From: Lactonifactor sp050944855
GTDB lineage: Bacteria; Bacillota; Clostridia; Lachnospirales; Lachnospiraceae
Direction of reading: 5' to 3'
DNA length: 64,000 nt
NCBI GenBank assembly: GCA_050944855.1
Contig: JBMNRU010000006.1
Coordinates: forward strand, 1 to 64,000
The notes below the pieces were generated by a model. It made no database searches, was not told where the DNA came from, and saw only the letters and a program-made list of their open reading frames with translations. Of the stretch, positions 42,806-51,736 are shown piece after piece. Within the stretch, counting starts at the first letter, position 1. Each line of letters begins with the position of its first letter. The translations under genes were made by a program, and so were the position numbers.

Positions 42806-44581
42806 ATGAAAGAATTAAGAAGTCAAAAAATGCGCCGGCTTGCACCGGAACTGGATCCTCTTCGTATAGGAACCGGATGGAAACCGGAGGATTTATCGAA
42901 ACCGCAGATTATGATAGAGAGCACATCCGGAGACAGTCATCCGGGGAGCGGACACCTGCATCTTCTGGTAGAAGAGGTGAGAAAGGGGATTGCAGCTGCC
43001 GGGGGTCACGGAGCCCGCTATTATTGTACGGATATCTGTGATGGAGAGAGTCAGGGGACAGACGGTATCAACTACAGTCTGGCAAGTCGTGAAATGATTG
43101 CCAATATGATTGAAATCCATGCCAATGCCACACCTTTTGACGGAGGTGTATATCTGGCAAGCTGTGACAAGGGAATGCCGGGAAACCTGATGGGGCTGGC
43201 CAGAGTGGACATCCCTTCTATCGTGGTGCCGGGAGGCACTATGAACGCGGGTCCTGACATGCTGACGCTGGAACAGCTTGGTATGTACAGTGCAAAATAT
43301 CAGCGGGGAGAGATCAAAGAGGAAGAACTGAACTGGGCAAAATGCAATGCCTGTCCAAGCTGTGGTGCCTGTTCTTTTATCGGAACGGCCTCTACTATGC
43401 AGATTATGGCGGAAGCTCTCGGTCTTGCATTGCCGGGAAGCGCTTTAATGCCGGCAATCAGTCCTGATCTTCTGGCCTTTGCCAGACAGGCAGGGGAGCA
43501 GGCGGTGAGGCTTGCGGGTATGCCGGAGATGAGACCTAGCCGGATCGTCACGCAGGAAAGCTTTGAAAATGCGATCCTTGTCCATGCGGCTATTTCCGGA
43601 AGCACGAATTGCCTGCTTCATATTCCGGCGATTGCCCATGAATTTGGCATAGAGATTACGGGAGATACGTTTGACCGGCTTCACAGGAATGCCCGGTATC
43701 TGCTGGATGTGCGCCCTGCAGGACGCTGGCCGGCGGAATGTTTTTACTATGCGGGCGGTGTACCGGCAATTATGGAGGAGATTCGTTCCCACCTTCATCT
43801 GGATGTGATGACAGTGACCGGAAAGACGTTGGGAGAGAATCTGGATGAATTAAAGAAAACGGGATTTTATGAAAGATGCGAAAAATGGCTGCAGGATTTC
43901 AATGCCCGTTATCAGGTTTCATTGAAAAAAGAAGACATCATCCGTCCTTATGAGCATGCCCTTGGCACAAATGGAAGCATTGCTGTGCTCAGAGGCAATC
44001 TGGCACCGGAAGGTGCGGTGATCAAGCATACAGCCTGCCCGAAGGAGATGTTTCGGGCTGTGCTCAGAGCCAGACCCTTTGACAGTGAAGAAGAATGTCT
44101 GGATGCGGTTTTGAAGCATGAGGTTCAAAAAGGAGATGCAGTGTTCATTCGTTACGAAGGGCCGAAAGGCAGCGGCATGCCGGAAATGTTTTATACTTCG
44201 GAAGCGATCAGCAGTGACAAAGAGCTTGGAAAAAGCATTGCGCTTATAACAGACGGACGTTTTTCCGGTGCATCTACAGGCCCTGTGATCGGACACTGCA
44301 GTCCTGAAGCAGTGGAAGGCGGTCCGATTGCTCTTGTAGAGGAAGGGGATCTTATCGAAATTGATGTAGAGGAAAGAAAGCTGAATATTGTGGGAATTGC
44401 CGGAGAGTATAAATCTATGCAGGAGATTGAGGCAGTTCTTCGGGAGCGGCGTAAAAACTGGAAGCCCCGGGAACCGAAATATAAAAAAGGAGTACTTCGT
44501 ATGTTCAGCGAATATGCCGCAAGCCCAATGAAAGGCGCTTATTTGGACTACGAGTCAGGTAGCCGGAACAGAGGACTATAG
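42806..44581 (+). CDS. IlvD/Edd-family dehydratase
   Basis: 591 residues from ATG 42806, behind GGACGGAGG. The iron-sulfur and catalytic motifs of the family are present: STSGDSHPGSGH, ASCDKGMPGNLMGLARVDIP, KCNACPSCGACSFIGTAST, EALGLALPGSALMP, and ITDGRFSGASTGPVIGH with the catalytic Ser. Members dehydrate dihydroxy acids (branched-chain amino-acid synthesis) or sugar acids. The length, the SHPGSGH segment and the absence of ilvBCN neighbours favour the sugar-acid/IlvD-like subgroup, so ilvD is not assigned. It is followed 19 nt later by an amidase, which seems unrelated. The enzyme is likely oxygen-sensitive and cytoplasmic. Confidence 0.85.
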   Translation: MKELRSQKMRRLAPELDPLRIGTGWKPEDLSKPQIMIESTSGDSHPGSGHLHLLVEEVRKGIAAAGGHGARYYCTDICDGESQGTDGINYSLASREMIANMIEIHANATPFDGGVYLASCDKGMPGNLMGLARVDIPSIVVPGGTMNAGPDMLTLEQLGMYSAKYQRGEIKEEELNWAKCNACPSCGACSFIGTASTMQIMAEALGLALPGSALMPAISPDLLAFARQAGEQAVRLAGMPEMRPSRIVTQESFENAILVHAAISGSTNCLLHIPAIAHEFGIEITGDTFDRLHRNARYLLDVRPAGRWPAECFYYAGGVPAIMEEIRSHLHLDVMTVTGKTLGENLDELKKTGFYERCEKWLQDFNARYQVSLKKEDIIRPYEHALGTNGSIAVLRGNLAPEGAVIKHTACPKEMFRAVLRARPFDSEEECLDAVLKHEVQKGDAVFIRYEGPKGSGMPEMFYTSEAISSDKELGKSIALITDGRFSGASTGPVIGHCSPEAVEGGPIALVEEGDLIEIDVEERKLNIVGIAGEYKSMQEIEAVLRERRKNWKPREPKYKKGVLRMFSEYAASPMKGAYLDYESGSRNRGL

Positions 44582-44600
44582 AAGATAGAGGTATAAATAG

Positions 44601-45515
44601 ATGAAGAGGATAAGAAAAGCATTACTTACCATGACGGTATTGTTTGCGCTGTCTGTTGTATTTGTTTCCTGCGGTGCAAAAGAAGATGTGCCGGAGGCTC
44701 CCATAAAAGAAGAAAAAGTTTCTGAAACAGAAGCGGCAGAGGAAGATGCCGCTGCAGAGGAAACACCGGAAGAAGGTCAGGAGTTGGAGGATACAGGAGA
44801 AGAAACAATGTCGGAAGAAGTAGTACAGGCAGAAGAGGTTTCAGAAGAGGAGTCAGAGGAGCCCTCTGTGCCGGAAGAAAGCAGTGAGAAGCTTTTGGTA
44901 GTGATTGATGCCGGCCATCAGGAGAAGGGAAACTCTGAAAAAGAACCGATCGGTCCCGGCGCTACAGAGATGAAAACTAAGGTATCCAGCGGTACGGCAG
45001 GCAGGACGACAGGGCTGCCTGAATATGAGCTGAATCTGCAGCTGGCGCTGAAGCTGCAGGCAGAATTGGAAACGCGGGGATATGAGGTCATTATGGTTAG
45101 AACGACCAATGATGTTAACATAAGTAATGCAGAACGGGCAGCGATTGCCAATGAAGCGAATGCGGATGCTTTTATACGAATCCATGCAAATGGTTCAGAT
45201 GACACTTCTGTACATGGCGCCATGACCATCTGTCAGACCCCTGGCAACCCATATAACGGTGCGCTTTATGAGGAAAGCAAAGCATTGTCCACAGCCGTTC
45301 TTGATAAATTGGCAGAGGCCTCCGGATGCAGGAAAGAACGGGTATGGGAAACGGATACCATGAGTGGAATTAACTGGTGTCAGGTTCCGGTCACTATTGT
45401 GGAAGTAGGATATATGACGAATCCGGATGAAGATACACTTTTATCAGCAGAAGCATATCAGAATCAGATTGCTTTTGGAATTGCCAATGGAATTGATCAA
45501 TATTTGCAGGAGTAA
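44601..45515 (+). CDS. N-acetylmuramoyl-L-alanine amidase, probable lipoprotein
   Basis: 304 residues. The signal segment ALLTMTVLFALSVVFVSCGA has Cys 24 in a slightly irregular lipobox (F at -3). A Glu-rich linker follows (residues about 30-95). The catalytic Amidase_3 domain starts LLVVIDAGHQEKG (zinc His) and includes RTTNDVNISNAERAAIANE, DAFIRIHANG (zinc His) and VTIVEVGYMTNPDED (catalytic Glu). It cleaves the bond between N-acetylmuramic acid and the stem peptide, outside the membrane. The acidic linker probably spans part of the wall. An insertion between the first zinc ligand and the next strand (KEPIGPGATEMKTKV) is typical of clostridial members. Confidence 0.9.
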   Translation: MKRIRKALLTMTVLFALSVVFVSCGAKEDVPEAPIKEEKVSETEAAEEDAAAEETPEEGQELEDTGEETMSEEVVQAEEVSEEESEEPSVPEESSEKLLVVIDAGHQEKGNSEKEPIGPGATEMKTKVSSGTAGRTTGLPEYELNLQLALKLQAELETRGYEVIMVRTTNDVNISNAERAAIANEANADAFIRIHANGSDDTSVHGAMTICQTPGNPYNGALYEESKALSTAVLDKLAEASGCRKERVWETDTMSGINWCQVPVTIVEVGYMTNPDEDTLLSAEAYQNQIAFGIANGIDQYLQE

Positions 45516-45539
45516 AACTTTGCCGTATCGGCATACAAA

Positions 45540-45583
45540 CTCGGGCTGCCTTTGAGTTACCAAAGGCGTTCCGGCAGCTCGAG
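45540..45583. other. nested hairpin between convergent genes
   Basis: CTCGGGCTGCC (45540-45550) pairs with GGCAGCTCGAG (45573-45583), and inside it CCTTTG (45549-45554) pairs with CAAAGG (45561-45566). No T run follows on either strand, so a classic terminator is not certain, but the place between two convergent 3' ends suggests transcript ends. Confidence 0.45.
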
Positions 45584-45601
45584 AGATGTCCTCGGTGTGT
45601 A

Positions 45602-46771
45602 TTATTTTTTCTGCGCTTCTGCTCTTTCCCGGCAAATATCTGCCCATTTGGGAATTTTGGAAAGTGTTTCTGCCATTTCTTCCAGCAGTTCAGGAACGTT
45701 GATTTTCTGAGGGCAGACCTGGGTACAGTTTCCGCACTGTATGCAGGCAGACGGCAGTTTGTCTTCCGTCAGTGCGTCCAGACGCATGGCTACGTTGGTA
45801 GCCGGAGCGAAACGAAGTTCGTTATAGGTGGCCAGCAGCATAGGAATATCCAATTCTTGAGGGCAGCCGTCACAGCAATAGCGGCAGGCGGTACAGGGAA
45901 TAGAGTTTTTCATTCCTTCTGCCAGATTCAGGAGCAGGTTTCTTTCTTCTTCAGAGAGTGGTTTTTCCTCGGTGAAAGTATGTACATTGTCCTGCATTTG
46001 TGCCATATCAGACATACCGCTTAATATCATAGTTACATTAGGCAGTTCCTGGAGAAAACGGAAGCTCCATGCAGCAATGGATTCCTCAGGCCGTTTTTCT
46101 TTTAGCCGGGTTGCTTCCTCTTCTTTTAATTGAACCAGGCGGCCGCCGCGGACAGGTTCCATAACCCATACAGGAATATGATGCTCGGTGAGGAGTTCGT
46201 ATTTTTCCTTTGCTTCCTGTAAAGTCCAGTCCAGATAATTCAGCTGAATCTGACAAAATTCCATGTCTTCACCGCAGTAATCCAGAAATTCTTTTAAATT
46301 TTCCACACGTCCATGACTGGAAAAACCCAGATGTTTGATGCGGCCCAGGCGTTTCTGTTCTTTCAGATAGTCCAGAATTCCCCATTTTGGATCTTTATAA
46401 ACATGGATGGAGTTTTCGTATACATTGTGCAGGAGATAAAAATCAAAATAATCTACCTGACATTTTTTCAGCTGTTCTTCAAAGATTTCTTCCGGATGAT
46501 AGGTGTCACTGATCTGGTGCCCCGGATATTTGGTTGCCAGATAAAACTGTTCTCTTGGATAGTTTTTTAAAATACTGCCGATGACCCGTTCGGATTCTCC
46601 GTTGTGATAGGGATAAGCGGTATCAAAGTAATTGACCCCATGCTGTATTGCATAATCGGTCATGGCTTCCGTCTGCACGGTGTCGATCGTTCCGTCTTCC
46701 TTTAAGGGCAGACGCATTGTGCCAAAGCCTAAAAGAGAAAGTTTTTTTTCTTGAAAATTTCTATAAATCAT
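45602..46771 (-). CDS. aldo/keto reductase with C-terminal 4Fe-4S ferredoxin-like domain
   Basis: 389 residues; ATG follows AGGAGGAGATATCC on the minus strand. The AKR barrel: LLGFGTMRLP, NYFDTAYPYHNGESE (catalytic Asp and Tyr), ATKYPGHQ (Lys) and YLLHNV (His). C-terminal extension from about residue 285: CTACRYCCDGCPQELDIP and ACIQCGNCTQVCPQKINVP, two four-Cys clusters. This COG1453-type reductase is common in anaerobic Clostridia. Substrate is not known; clusters may pass electrons to or from ferredoxin. A GNAT gene is divergent with 106 nt between. Confidence 0.9.
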   Translation of the reverse strand: MIYRNFQEKKLSLLGFGTMRLPLKEDGTIDTVQTEAMTDYAIQHGVNYFDTAYPYHNGESERVIGSILKNYPREQFYLATKYPGHQISDTYHPEEIFEEQLKKCQVDYFDFYLLHNVYENSIHVYKDPKWGILDYLKEQKRLGRIKHLGFSSHGRVENLKEFLDYCGEDMEFCQIQLNYLDWTLQEAKEKYELLTEHHIPVWVMEPVRGGRLVQLKEEEATRLKEKRPEESIAAWSFRFLQELPNVTMILSGMSDMAQMQDNVHTFTEEKPLSEEERNLLLNLAEGMKNSIPCTACRYCCDGCPQELDIPMLLATYNELRFAPATNVAMRLDALTEDKLPSACIQCGNCTQVCPQKINVPELLEEMAETLSKIPKWADICRERAEAQKK

Positions 46772-46877
46772 GGATATCTCCTCCTTTTACTATTATTATA
46801 GACATGAGTGTATACTGCCAGCAAGTTATTTTTGTGTTATACTATTAAAAAAGATAAGGTTGAGAGGATGGTAATAG

Positions 46878-47297
46878 ATGATAATTGAAAAATTAAAAAT
46901 AGAAGATATGGAACAGGTTGCCGAATTGCATAAACTGATTGTACCGTTTGCACTGGATCTTGAGGAAGCGAAGAAAACGTATGCAAAGATGGCAGAAAAT
47001 CCGGATTATCTGCTTTTGGCGGCAAAGGAAGAGGGTAAAGTTGTAGGTACCGCAACCGGGATTTGCTGTAAGACTTTGGCTACGCCGTTTCTGGTGATTG
47101 AAGATGTAGTAGTGAGCCCTGAGCAGAGAAATGAAGGCGTGGGAACGCAGTTGATGGAGGCACTGGAAGTTTATGCGAAAGAAAAACAGTGTGCGTATAC
47201 GATTTTAGTATCTTCCGGACATCGAAAAGAAGCGCATAAGTTTTATGAAAAGCTGGGGTATACGGACAATGTAAAAGGATTTCGTAAGATCTATTAA
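46878..47297 (+). CDS. GNAT-family N-acetyltransferase
   Basis: 139 residues. GNAT fold: IIEKLKIEDMEQVAELHKL, LLLAAKEEGKVVGTATGI, FLVIEDVVVSPEQRNEGVG with the acetyl-CoA pyrophosphate-binding R/Q-xx-G-x-G pattern (QRNEGVGTQLM) and the terminal HKFYEKLGYTD. It moves an acetyl group from acetyl-CoA to an unknown amine. The gene is followed by a DUF1648 membrane protein after 26 nt, suggesting co-transcription. Confidence 0.85.
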   Translation: MIIEKLKIEDMEQVAELHKLIVPFALDLEEAKKTYAKMAENPDYLLLAAKEEGKVVGTATGICCKTLATPFLVIEDVVVSPEQRNEGVGTQLMEALEVYAKEKQCAYTILVSSGHRKEAHKFYEKLGYTDNVKGFRKIY

Positions 47298-47323
47298 GCC
47301 CCGAATCAAAGAGGAGGATGCCT

Positions 47324-47788
47324 GTGAAGATTAAAAATAATAAGATAGATATTTTGATAGAAGTGTTGTGTCTGATCATGCTGATTGGCACAGTACTGTA
47401 CCTGATCGTGAGATGGTCTTCTCTTCCGTCAGAGCTTCCCATACATTATAATGCAGCAGGAGAAATTGATCGTTGGGGAGGAAAGGGAGAATTGGTCATT
47501 ATGCCTGTCATTATGTGTTTTACCTATTTTCTGATTACGATCGTGGAGCATTTTCCTCAGATTTGGAATACAGGTGTGAAAGTAACGCCTTTGAACTGTG
47601 TGCGGGTTTATCGGACACTGAAATATATGTTAAGTACCCTAAAGCTTTTGTGTGTCGGTATTTTTGCGTTTTTAACGGTGTATTCTATGTCAGCAATACC
47701 ATTGCCGATATGGTTTACTGCTGCATATATTGTACTGTTTTTGGGAGATATGGCATTTTGGCTGATCAGGCTGATGCGGGTGAAGTAA
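47324..47788 (+). CDS. DUF1648 membrane protein
   Basis: 154 residues. GTG 47324 is chosen because GAGGAGG (47311-47317) touches the ATG at 47318 and would leave no spacing. DUF1648 signature after the first span: SLPSELPIHYNAAGEIDRWG, then KGELVIMPVIMC. Four membrane spans: IEVLCLIMLIGTVLYLIV, VIMPVIMCFTYFLITIV, LKLLCVGIFAFLTVYSM and WFTAAYIVLFLGDMAFWLI. The family includes part of the SdpI immunity protein, but the SdpI-specific second domain is absent. Role unknown. Confidence 0.8.
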   Translation: MKIKNNKIDILIEVLCLIMLIGTVLYLIVRWSSLPSELPIHYNAAGEIDRWGGKGELVIMPVIMCFTYFLITIVEHFPQIWNTGVKVTPLNCVRVYRTLKYMLSTLKLLCVGIFAFLTVYSMSAIPLPIWFTAAYIVLFLGDMAFWLIRLMRVK

Positions 47789-47812
47789 TTTTTCGTGTCA
47801 GGCACTTTTTAG

Positions 47813-47873
47813 TTGACGTTATTTTGTTTGTAAGTTATAATGTAATTCCATCGGGGAATCGGTCTGATTCCCC
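47813..47873 (+). promoter_or_regulatory. promoter and leader hairpin of the pilus locus
   Basis: TTGACG (47813-47818), 17-bp spacer, TATAAT (47836-47841) is a near-consensus promoter. Shortly after the expected start, GGGGAATC (47853-47860) pairs perfectly with GATTCCCC (47866-47873). The leader continues about 205 nt to the start codon at 48078, and no gene is seen in it. Confidence 0.6.
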
Positions 47874-48077
47874 TGGTATCATGCCATTTATGGCGTCTTA
47901 TTTTTCAAGTTTCATGAAACAATCCCTAAAAGTGACAACTAAATCAGGCGTAATTGTGTAGGAACAACAGATTATGCAGTTACAAAGAGGTAAGCTGTGT
48001 CTTCTATTTTCGTGTTTATTGCGGACATGGGAAGTGTTTTTGGCATGGCTTTAAAAATCATGGACAGGAGGTAAAGA

Positions 48078-50876
48078 TTGAGAAAAATGAAAAGAGCATC
48101 GGCGCTGCTTTTGATGATTGCCGTACTGTGTCTGGGAGTTTTGCCGGATATTGTTTTTGCAGAAGAGCAGGAACCGGAAAATGAGGCCGGTATCGTGGAT
48201 TCCCATGTGTTATCGCAGGAAGAGATTGATGCAGGATATTCTTATCCCTCAGCGACAAAGGATAATACGCCGGGCGTCACGGTGTTTGAAACCCCGGAGG
48301 TTTTTTCTGTTAAAGGTGATAACATTTTGATCGGTTCCGGAGGCAGAGCGGAAGGTATGGTTCCTTTTGGTCTTCTTATGGATCGTATTACCGTAGCTTC
48401 AACAGAAAGGGTGGATACTTTTTTGAATACCGGATGCGATCCGTGGATTTCTACCAGTATTAAGTATGTGGCGGAAGATGAGACATACGGTGACAGCCGG
48501 GGACCGGACGGCAGCGTCAGGTGGCGGTATGTATATTGTATTGAACATGAAAAAAATGCTCCTTTGGATGCGACTCTTACATGGGATGGATGGTCCGGCC
48601 GCTATGTGAATCACATTATGTATTATGGCGCCATGTATTACTATGAGCTTTCCCGCAAGGAGTCTCATTCTACAGGCAACTGGAGATATGACTATCTGGC
48701 GACACATTTGGCTATCTGTGTTGCGACAGGACAGTTCTCTTTAGACCAGATTACCAACAGTATCAGGAATTCGCCGGCTTCTGCAGAGGATGAGCAGTTA
48801 TTGATCCATGCGGTTACGAATATGGTGAACGATGCCTATGCCGATGGCGGCCTGACGGGATGGGACAGTGACGGTTGGTTTCGGATGGACACAGAGTATA
48901 CGTCATTTTCCCTTGTAAAATCTTCCGATACATGGAAAAAAGGAGCAGATGGATCTTATTACTCGGATTGGATTACTCCCGTGCTTACTTCTCTGGGCGG
49001 ATATTATGCCAATGCGGATATCATAAGCCTCACCAATACGGTGACAAGCGGAGTAACGATAGAGAAGAAATATACGGATTCTATACATTCTCCCTACCGG
49101 CTGAAGATAAGCAGTGCCCAGTTTCGGGACTGGCAGGCTACAGGAAAGACGATTACTTCTTCAGTGAAAATCCAGGTACCGTCCAAATGGGGATCTGCTG
49201 TCTATACTTCCGGTAATTCGAATCTGCAGAATGTATGTATGTCTTCGTATTCTTCTATCAGTGAGTATACGGAGTTTTCAAAGTCCGTTTCTATTGTGAT
49301 ACCGAAGGTCAGCGCAAAGCTTGTACTGGAAAAGTCTTCATCCAGACCGGATATTACCGATGGAAATGCCTGCTTTAGCTTAAAAGGTGGAGAATATACG
49401 GTATATCAGGAGGAGAACTGCAAAACCCCGCTGGGAGTATGCAGGACAGATGAAAACGGTAAAACCAATACGTTATCCTTACCCCTGGGAACGTATTATG
49501 TAAAAGAAACCAAAGCACCTGTGGGATATGCATTGAGCCATACTGTACATAAAGTAGTGTTGACTGACAGCCATGTTTTGGTCGCATATGTTTTAAAAGT
49601 AAAAGATACTCCAAAGCTAAATCCGGTATCGATTTTGCTGAAAAAAGCAGATGCGGATACCATGGAGTCCGCGCCTCAGAATACAGGGACTTTAGGCGGA
49701 GCGGAGTTTATTGTCCGATATTATGATGTGACGGGAGTGGTGGAAGATCCTGCCCAAGAAGGAAGAGAACCGATAAGGACCTGGGTATTTAAAACCGATG
49801 AAGAGGGGACGGTTTTTCTGGGGGAACCTTCCTGCTTTGTAAGAGGGGATGATCTCTATCAGGCAGAGAACGGGGAGGCAGGTTTTCCTTCCGGAACCGT
49901 TACGATACAGGAGACCAAAGCGCCGGAAGGGTATTGGCGTAATGATGCGGTTTATGTGGTGCCGATTCAGTTGGAGGAAACTGCGGGAAAAGTGATTGCT
50001 TATGTAAACCCCGTAATTTTAGAACGTCCTCTTAAGCTGCATATAACAAAAAGCGAGTATGGAACAGAGAAAGCGATTTCGAATGTAGTATTTCGGCATA
50101 TCAGGCCCAATGGAGATACAGAAGAATTGTCCACAGATGAGAAGGGTGAAGTAACCCTTGCGGGGTTAGAGTGGGGCGATCATATCATAGAAGAAGTATC
50201 GGCGCCGGAGGGGTATTTGGTGAATTTTCATCCGATTGCATTTACAGTAGAACGGGATAATCCGATTGTATTTCAGTCGGATCCGGCGATTGTGGATGAA
50301 ACGGGAAGTATTTTTCTTACGGTCAATCAAGAGGGAAATATAGAAGTGAAAGTGGAAGACAAAGCAGCTCCGTACTCGCTGCAGGTAATAAAGAGTAATG
50401 ATAAAAAGAAGGCTTTGCAGGGGGCGGAATTTACTTTGTATGAGGATGAGGACTGCAGTCATACAGTCAGCACGCAGCTTACGGATGAAAATGGAGTTCT
50501 TAAAATGACAGGTTTAACAGTCGGGAAGACCTATTACCTTATGGAAACGAAGGCTCCTGACGGATATCAATTGCCGGTGGACGAAAACAACGTTCCGGTT
50601 GTTTATAAGATATATGCAGAGGCCTCACCGGTAGATGGGATATTCGATTTTTATATAAATGATGAGAGATTTACGGCAGATCATACGGCTCCTGACGAGA
50701 GTGTCTGTCTTGGCGGCACGGCCTCAGATCGTGTGATTCAGATCCGGATGGTCAATGCACCGGGTGTAGTGTTGCCGAATGCAGGTTCCGGCATGACACT
50801 TTTTTTGCTGCTGATGGGAGCTTTTTGCATGGTTTGGGCGTTATTTTCCGGTAAGAAGAAAGAATATGAAAAATGA
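48078..50876 (+). CDS. large pilin/adhesin with thioester-like and Cna_B domains
   Basis: 932 residues. Start TTG 48078 has AGGAGG 6-7 nt upstream; ATG 48087 would be too far. Signal peptide: ALLLMIAVLCLGVLPDIVFA. Residues about 90-260 resemble the thioester adhesin domain (Cys 154 in VYCIEHE; THLAICVATGQFS where TQxAIW is usual). From about 410 come at least four Cna_B/SpaA domains with the edge motif ETKAPxGY (VKETKAPVGYAL, IQETKAPEGYWR, EEVSAPEGYLV, METKAPDGYQL) that carry Lys-Asn isopeptide bonds. Sorting signal: LPNAG, a hydrophobic span and KKKEYEK. Likely the main or tip subunit of a sortase-built pilus. The class C sortase gene overlaps by 4 nt. Confidence 0.88.
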   Translation: MRKMKRASALLLMIAVLCLGVLPDIVFAEEQEPENEAGIVDSHVLSQEEIDAGYSYPSATKDNTPGVTVFETPEVFSVKGDNILIGSGGRAEGMVPFGLLMDRITVASTERVDTFLNTGCDPWISTSIKYVAEDETYGDSRGPDGSVRWRYVYCIEHEKNAPLDATLTWDGWSGRYVNHIMYYGAMYYYELSRKESHSTGNWRYDYLATHLAICVATGQFSLDQITNSIRNSPASAEDEQLLIHAVTNMVNDAYADGGLTGWDSDGWFRMDTEYTSFSLVKSSDTWKKGADGSYYSDWITPVLTSLGGYYANADIISLTNTVTSGVTIEKKYTDSIHSPYRLKISSAQFRDWQATGKTITSSVKIQVPSKWGSAVYTSGNSNLQNVCMSSYSSISEYTEFSKSVSIVIPKVSAKLVLEKSSSRPDITDGNACFSLKGGEYTVYQEENCKTPLGVCRTDENGKTNTLSLPLGTYYVKETKAPVGYALSHTVHKVVLTDSHVLVAYVLKVKDTPKLNPVSILLKKADADTMESAPQNTGTLGGAEFIVRYYDVTGVVEDPAQEGREPIRTWVFKTDEEGTVFLGEPSCFVRGDDLYQAENGEAGFPSGTVTIQETKAPEGYWRNDAVYVVPIQLEETAGKVIAYVNPVILERPLKLHITKSEYGTEKAISNVVFRHIRPNGDTEELSTDEKGEVTLAGLEWGDHIIEEVSAPEGYLVNFHPIAFTVERDNPIVFQSDPAIVDETGSIFLTVNQEGNIEVKVEDKAAPYSLQVIKSNDKKKALQGAEFTLYEDEDCSHTVSTQLTDENGVLKMTGLTVGKTYYLMETKAPDGYQLPVDENNVPVVYKIYAEASPVDGIFDFYINDERFTADHTAPDESVCLGGTASDRVIQIRMVNAPGVVLPNAGSGMTLFLLLMGAFCMVWALFSGKKKEYEK

Positions 50877-51736
50877 GAAGAAAGAAGAAACGAAAAAAAC
50901 GGACGAAAGGAGAAGTTGTCAGATCAGCTGTTTTTCTGATGGGGTTCATCCTGAGCGTATACCCTGTGATGAGCAGTCTGATGTACAAACAATATCAAAA
51001 GAATATGGCTGCAGTTCATAAAAATGGAGCAGCGGCACTTGCGGAGGCAGATAAGGGACGGATGAAGCGGGAAGCACAGGCATATAATGCTGCCCTGTAT
51101 CAGTCACAGAGGCCTCTGTTAAAGGGAAAAGGACAGGAACTTCTGAGTGGGGATCATTATACGCAGCTGCTGAACATGAATGGAGATGGAATCATGGGCA
51201 GTGTAGAAATTCCTAAGATAGATGTGCTGCTTCCCGTTTATCATGGAACGGAAGAAGAGGTGCTTTTAGTGGCAGCCGGACATGTGGAGGGAACTAGTCT
51301 GCCTATAGGAGGAGTCAATACAAGGGCCGTCATAACAGCCCACAGAGGTTTGCCGAATGCAAAATTATTTACGCGGCTGGATGAATTGGAAGCCGGGGAT
51401 TACTTTTTCCTTCGGGTACTGGATGTGATATTGGCGTACAAGGTTACAGGGGTTCAGGTGATTGCGCCGAAGGAGACAGAAAATATCAGGATTGTGCCGG
51501 GCAGGGATCTGGTATCTTTAGTGACCTGCACTCCCTATGGACGCAATACGCACAGGCTGGTGGTGACGGGGGAGCGGGTGGAATGCGAGGAGACCGGATA
51601 TGACCGGATCAAAGAAGGAATGTTGTCTTTTCGGGAAATGATTTTTTTATGTGTTCCTTTTGTGTTTTTAGGGATCCGTTTTGTGACCATGAGAAAAAGA
51701 AAGGAGGCAGATACAGATGAAAAAGAAATTTTTTAG
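50873..51736 (+). CDS. class C (pilin-polymerising) sortase
   Basis: 287 residues overlapping the adhesin by 4 nt (ATGA). N-terminal membrane anchor at about 17-36 (SAVFLMGFILSVYPVMSSLM) and C-terminal span (MIFLCVPFVFLGIRFVTM), both expected in class C. Catalytic residues: His 157 in ITAHRGLPNAKLF, Cys 219 in LVTCTPYGRNTHR and Arg 228 in the same block; TCTPYG-N-THR is the class C signature. A lid motif (DPF/W) is not obvious in the segment before residue 100. It joins pilin subunits through their sorting motifs. The next pilin gene overlaps it by 20 nt. Confidence 0.92.
   Translation: MRRKKKRKKRTKGEVVRSAVFLMGFILSVYPVMSSLMYKQYQKNMAAVHKNGAAALAEADKGRMKREAQAYNAALYQSQRPLLKGKGQELLSGDHYTQLLNMNGDGIMGSVEIPKIDVLLPVYHGTEEEVLLVAAGHVEGTSLPIGGVNTRAVITAHRGLPNAKLFTRLDELEAGDYFFLRVLDVILAYKVTGVQVIAPKETENIRIVPGRDLVSLVTCTPYGRNTHRLVVTGERVECEETGYDRIKEGMLSFREMIFLCVPFVFLGIRFVTMRKRKEADTDEKEIF

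Noticed and set aside
42806..44581. Assigning ilvD
   Set aside because: The enzyme keeps the family motifs but no branched-chain genes are nearby and the length and segments suit a sugar-acid or IlvD-like subgroup equally.
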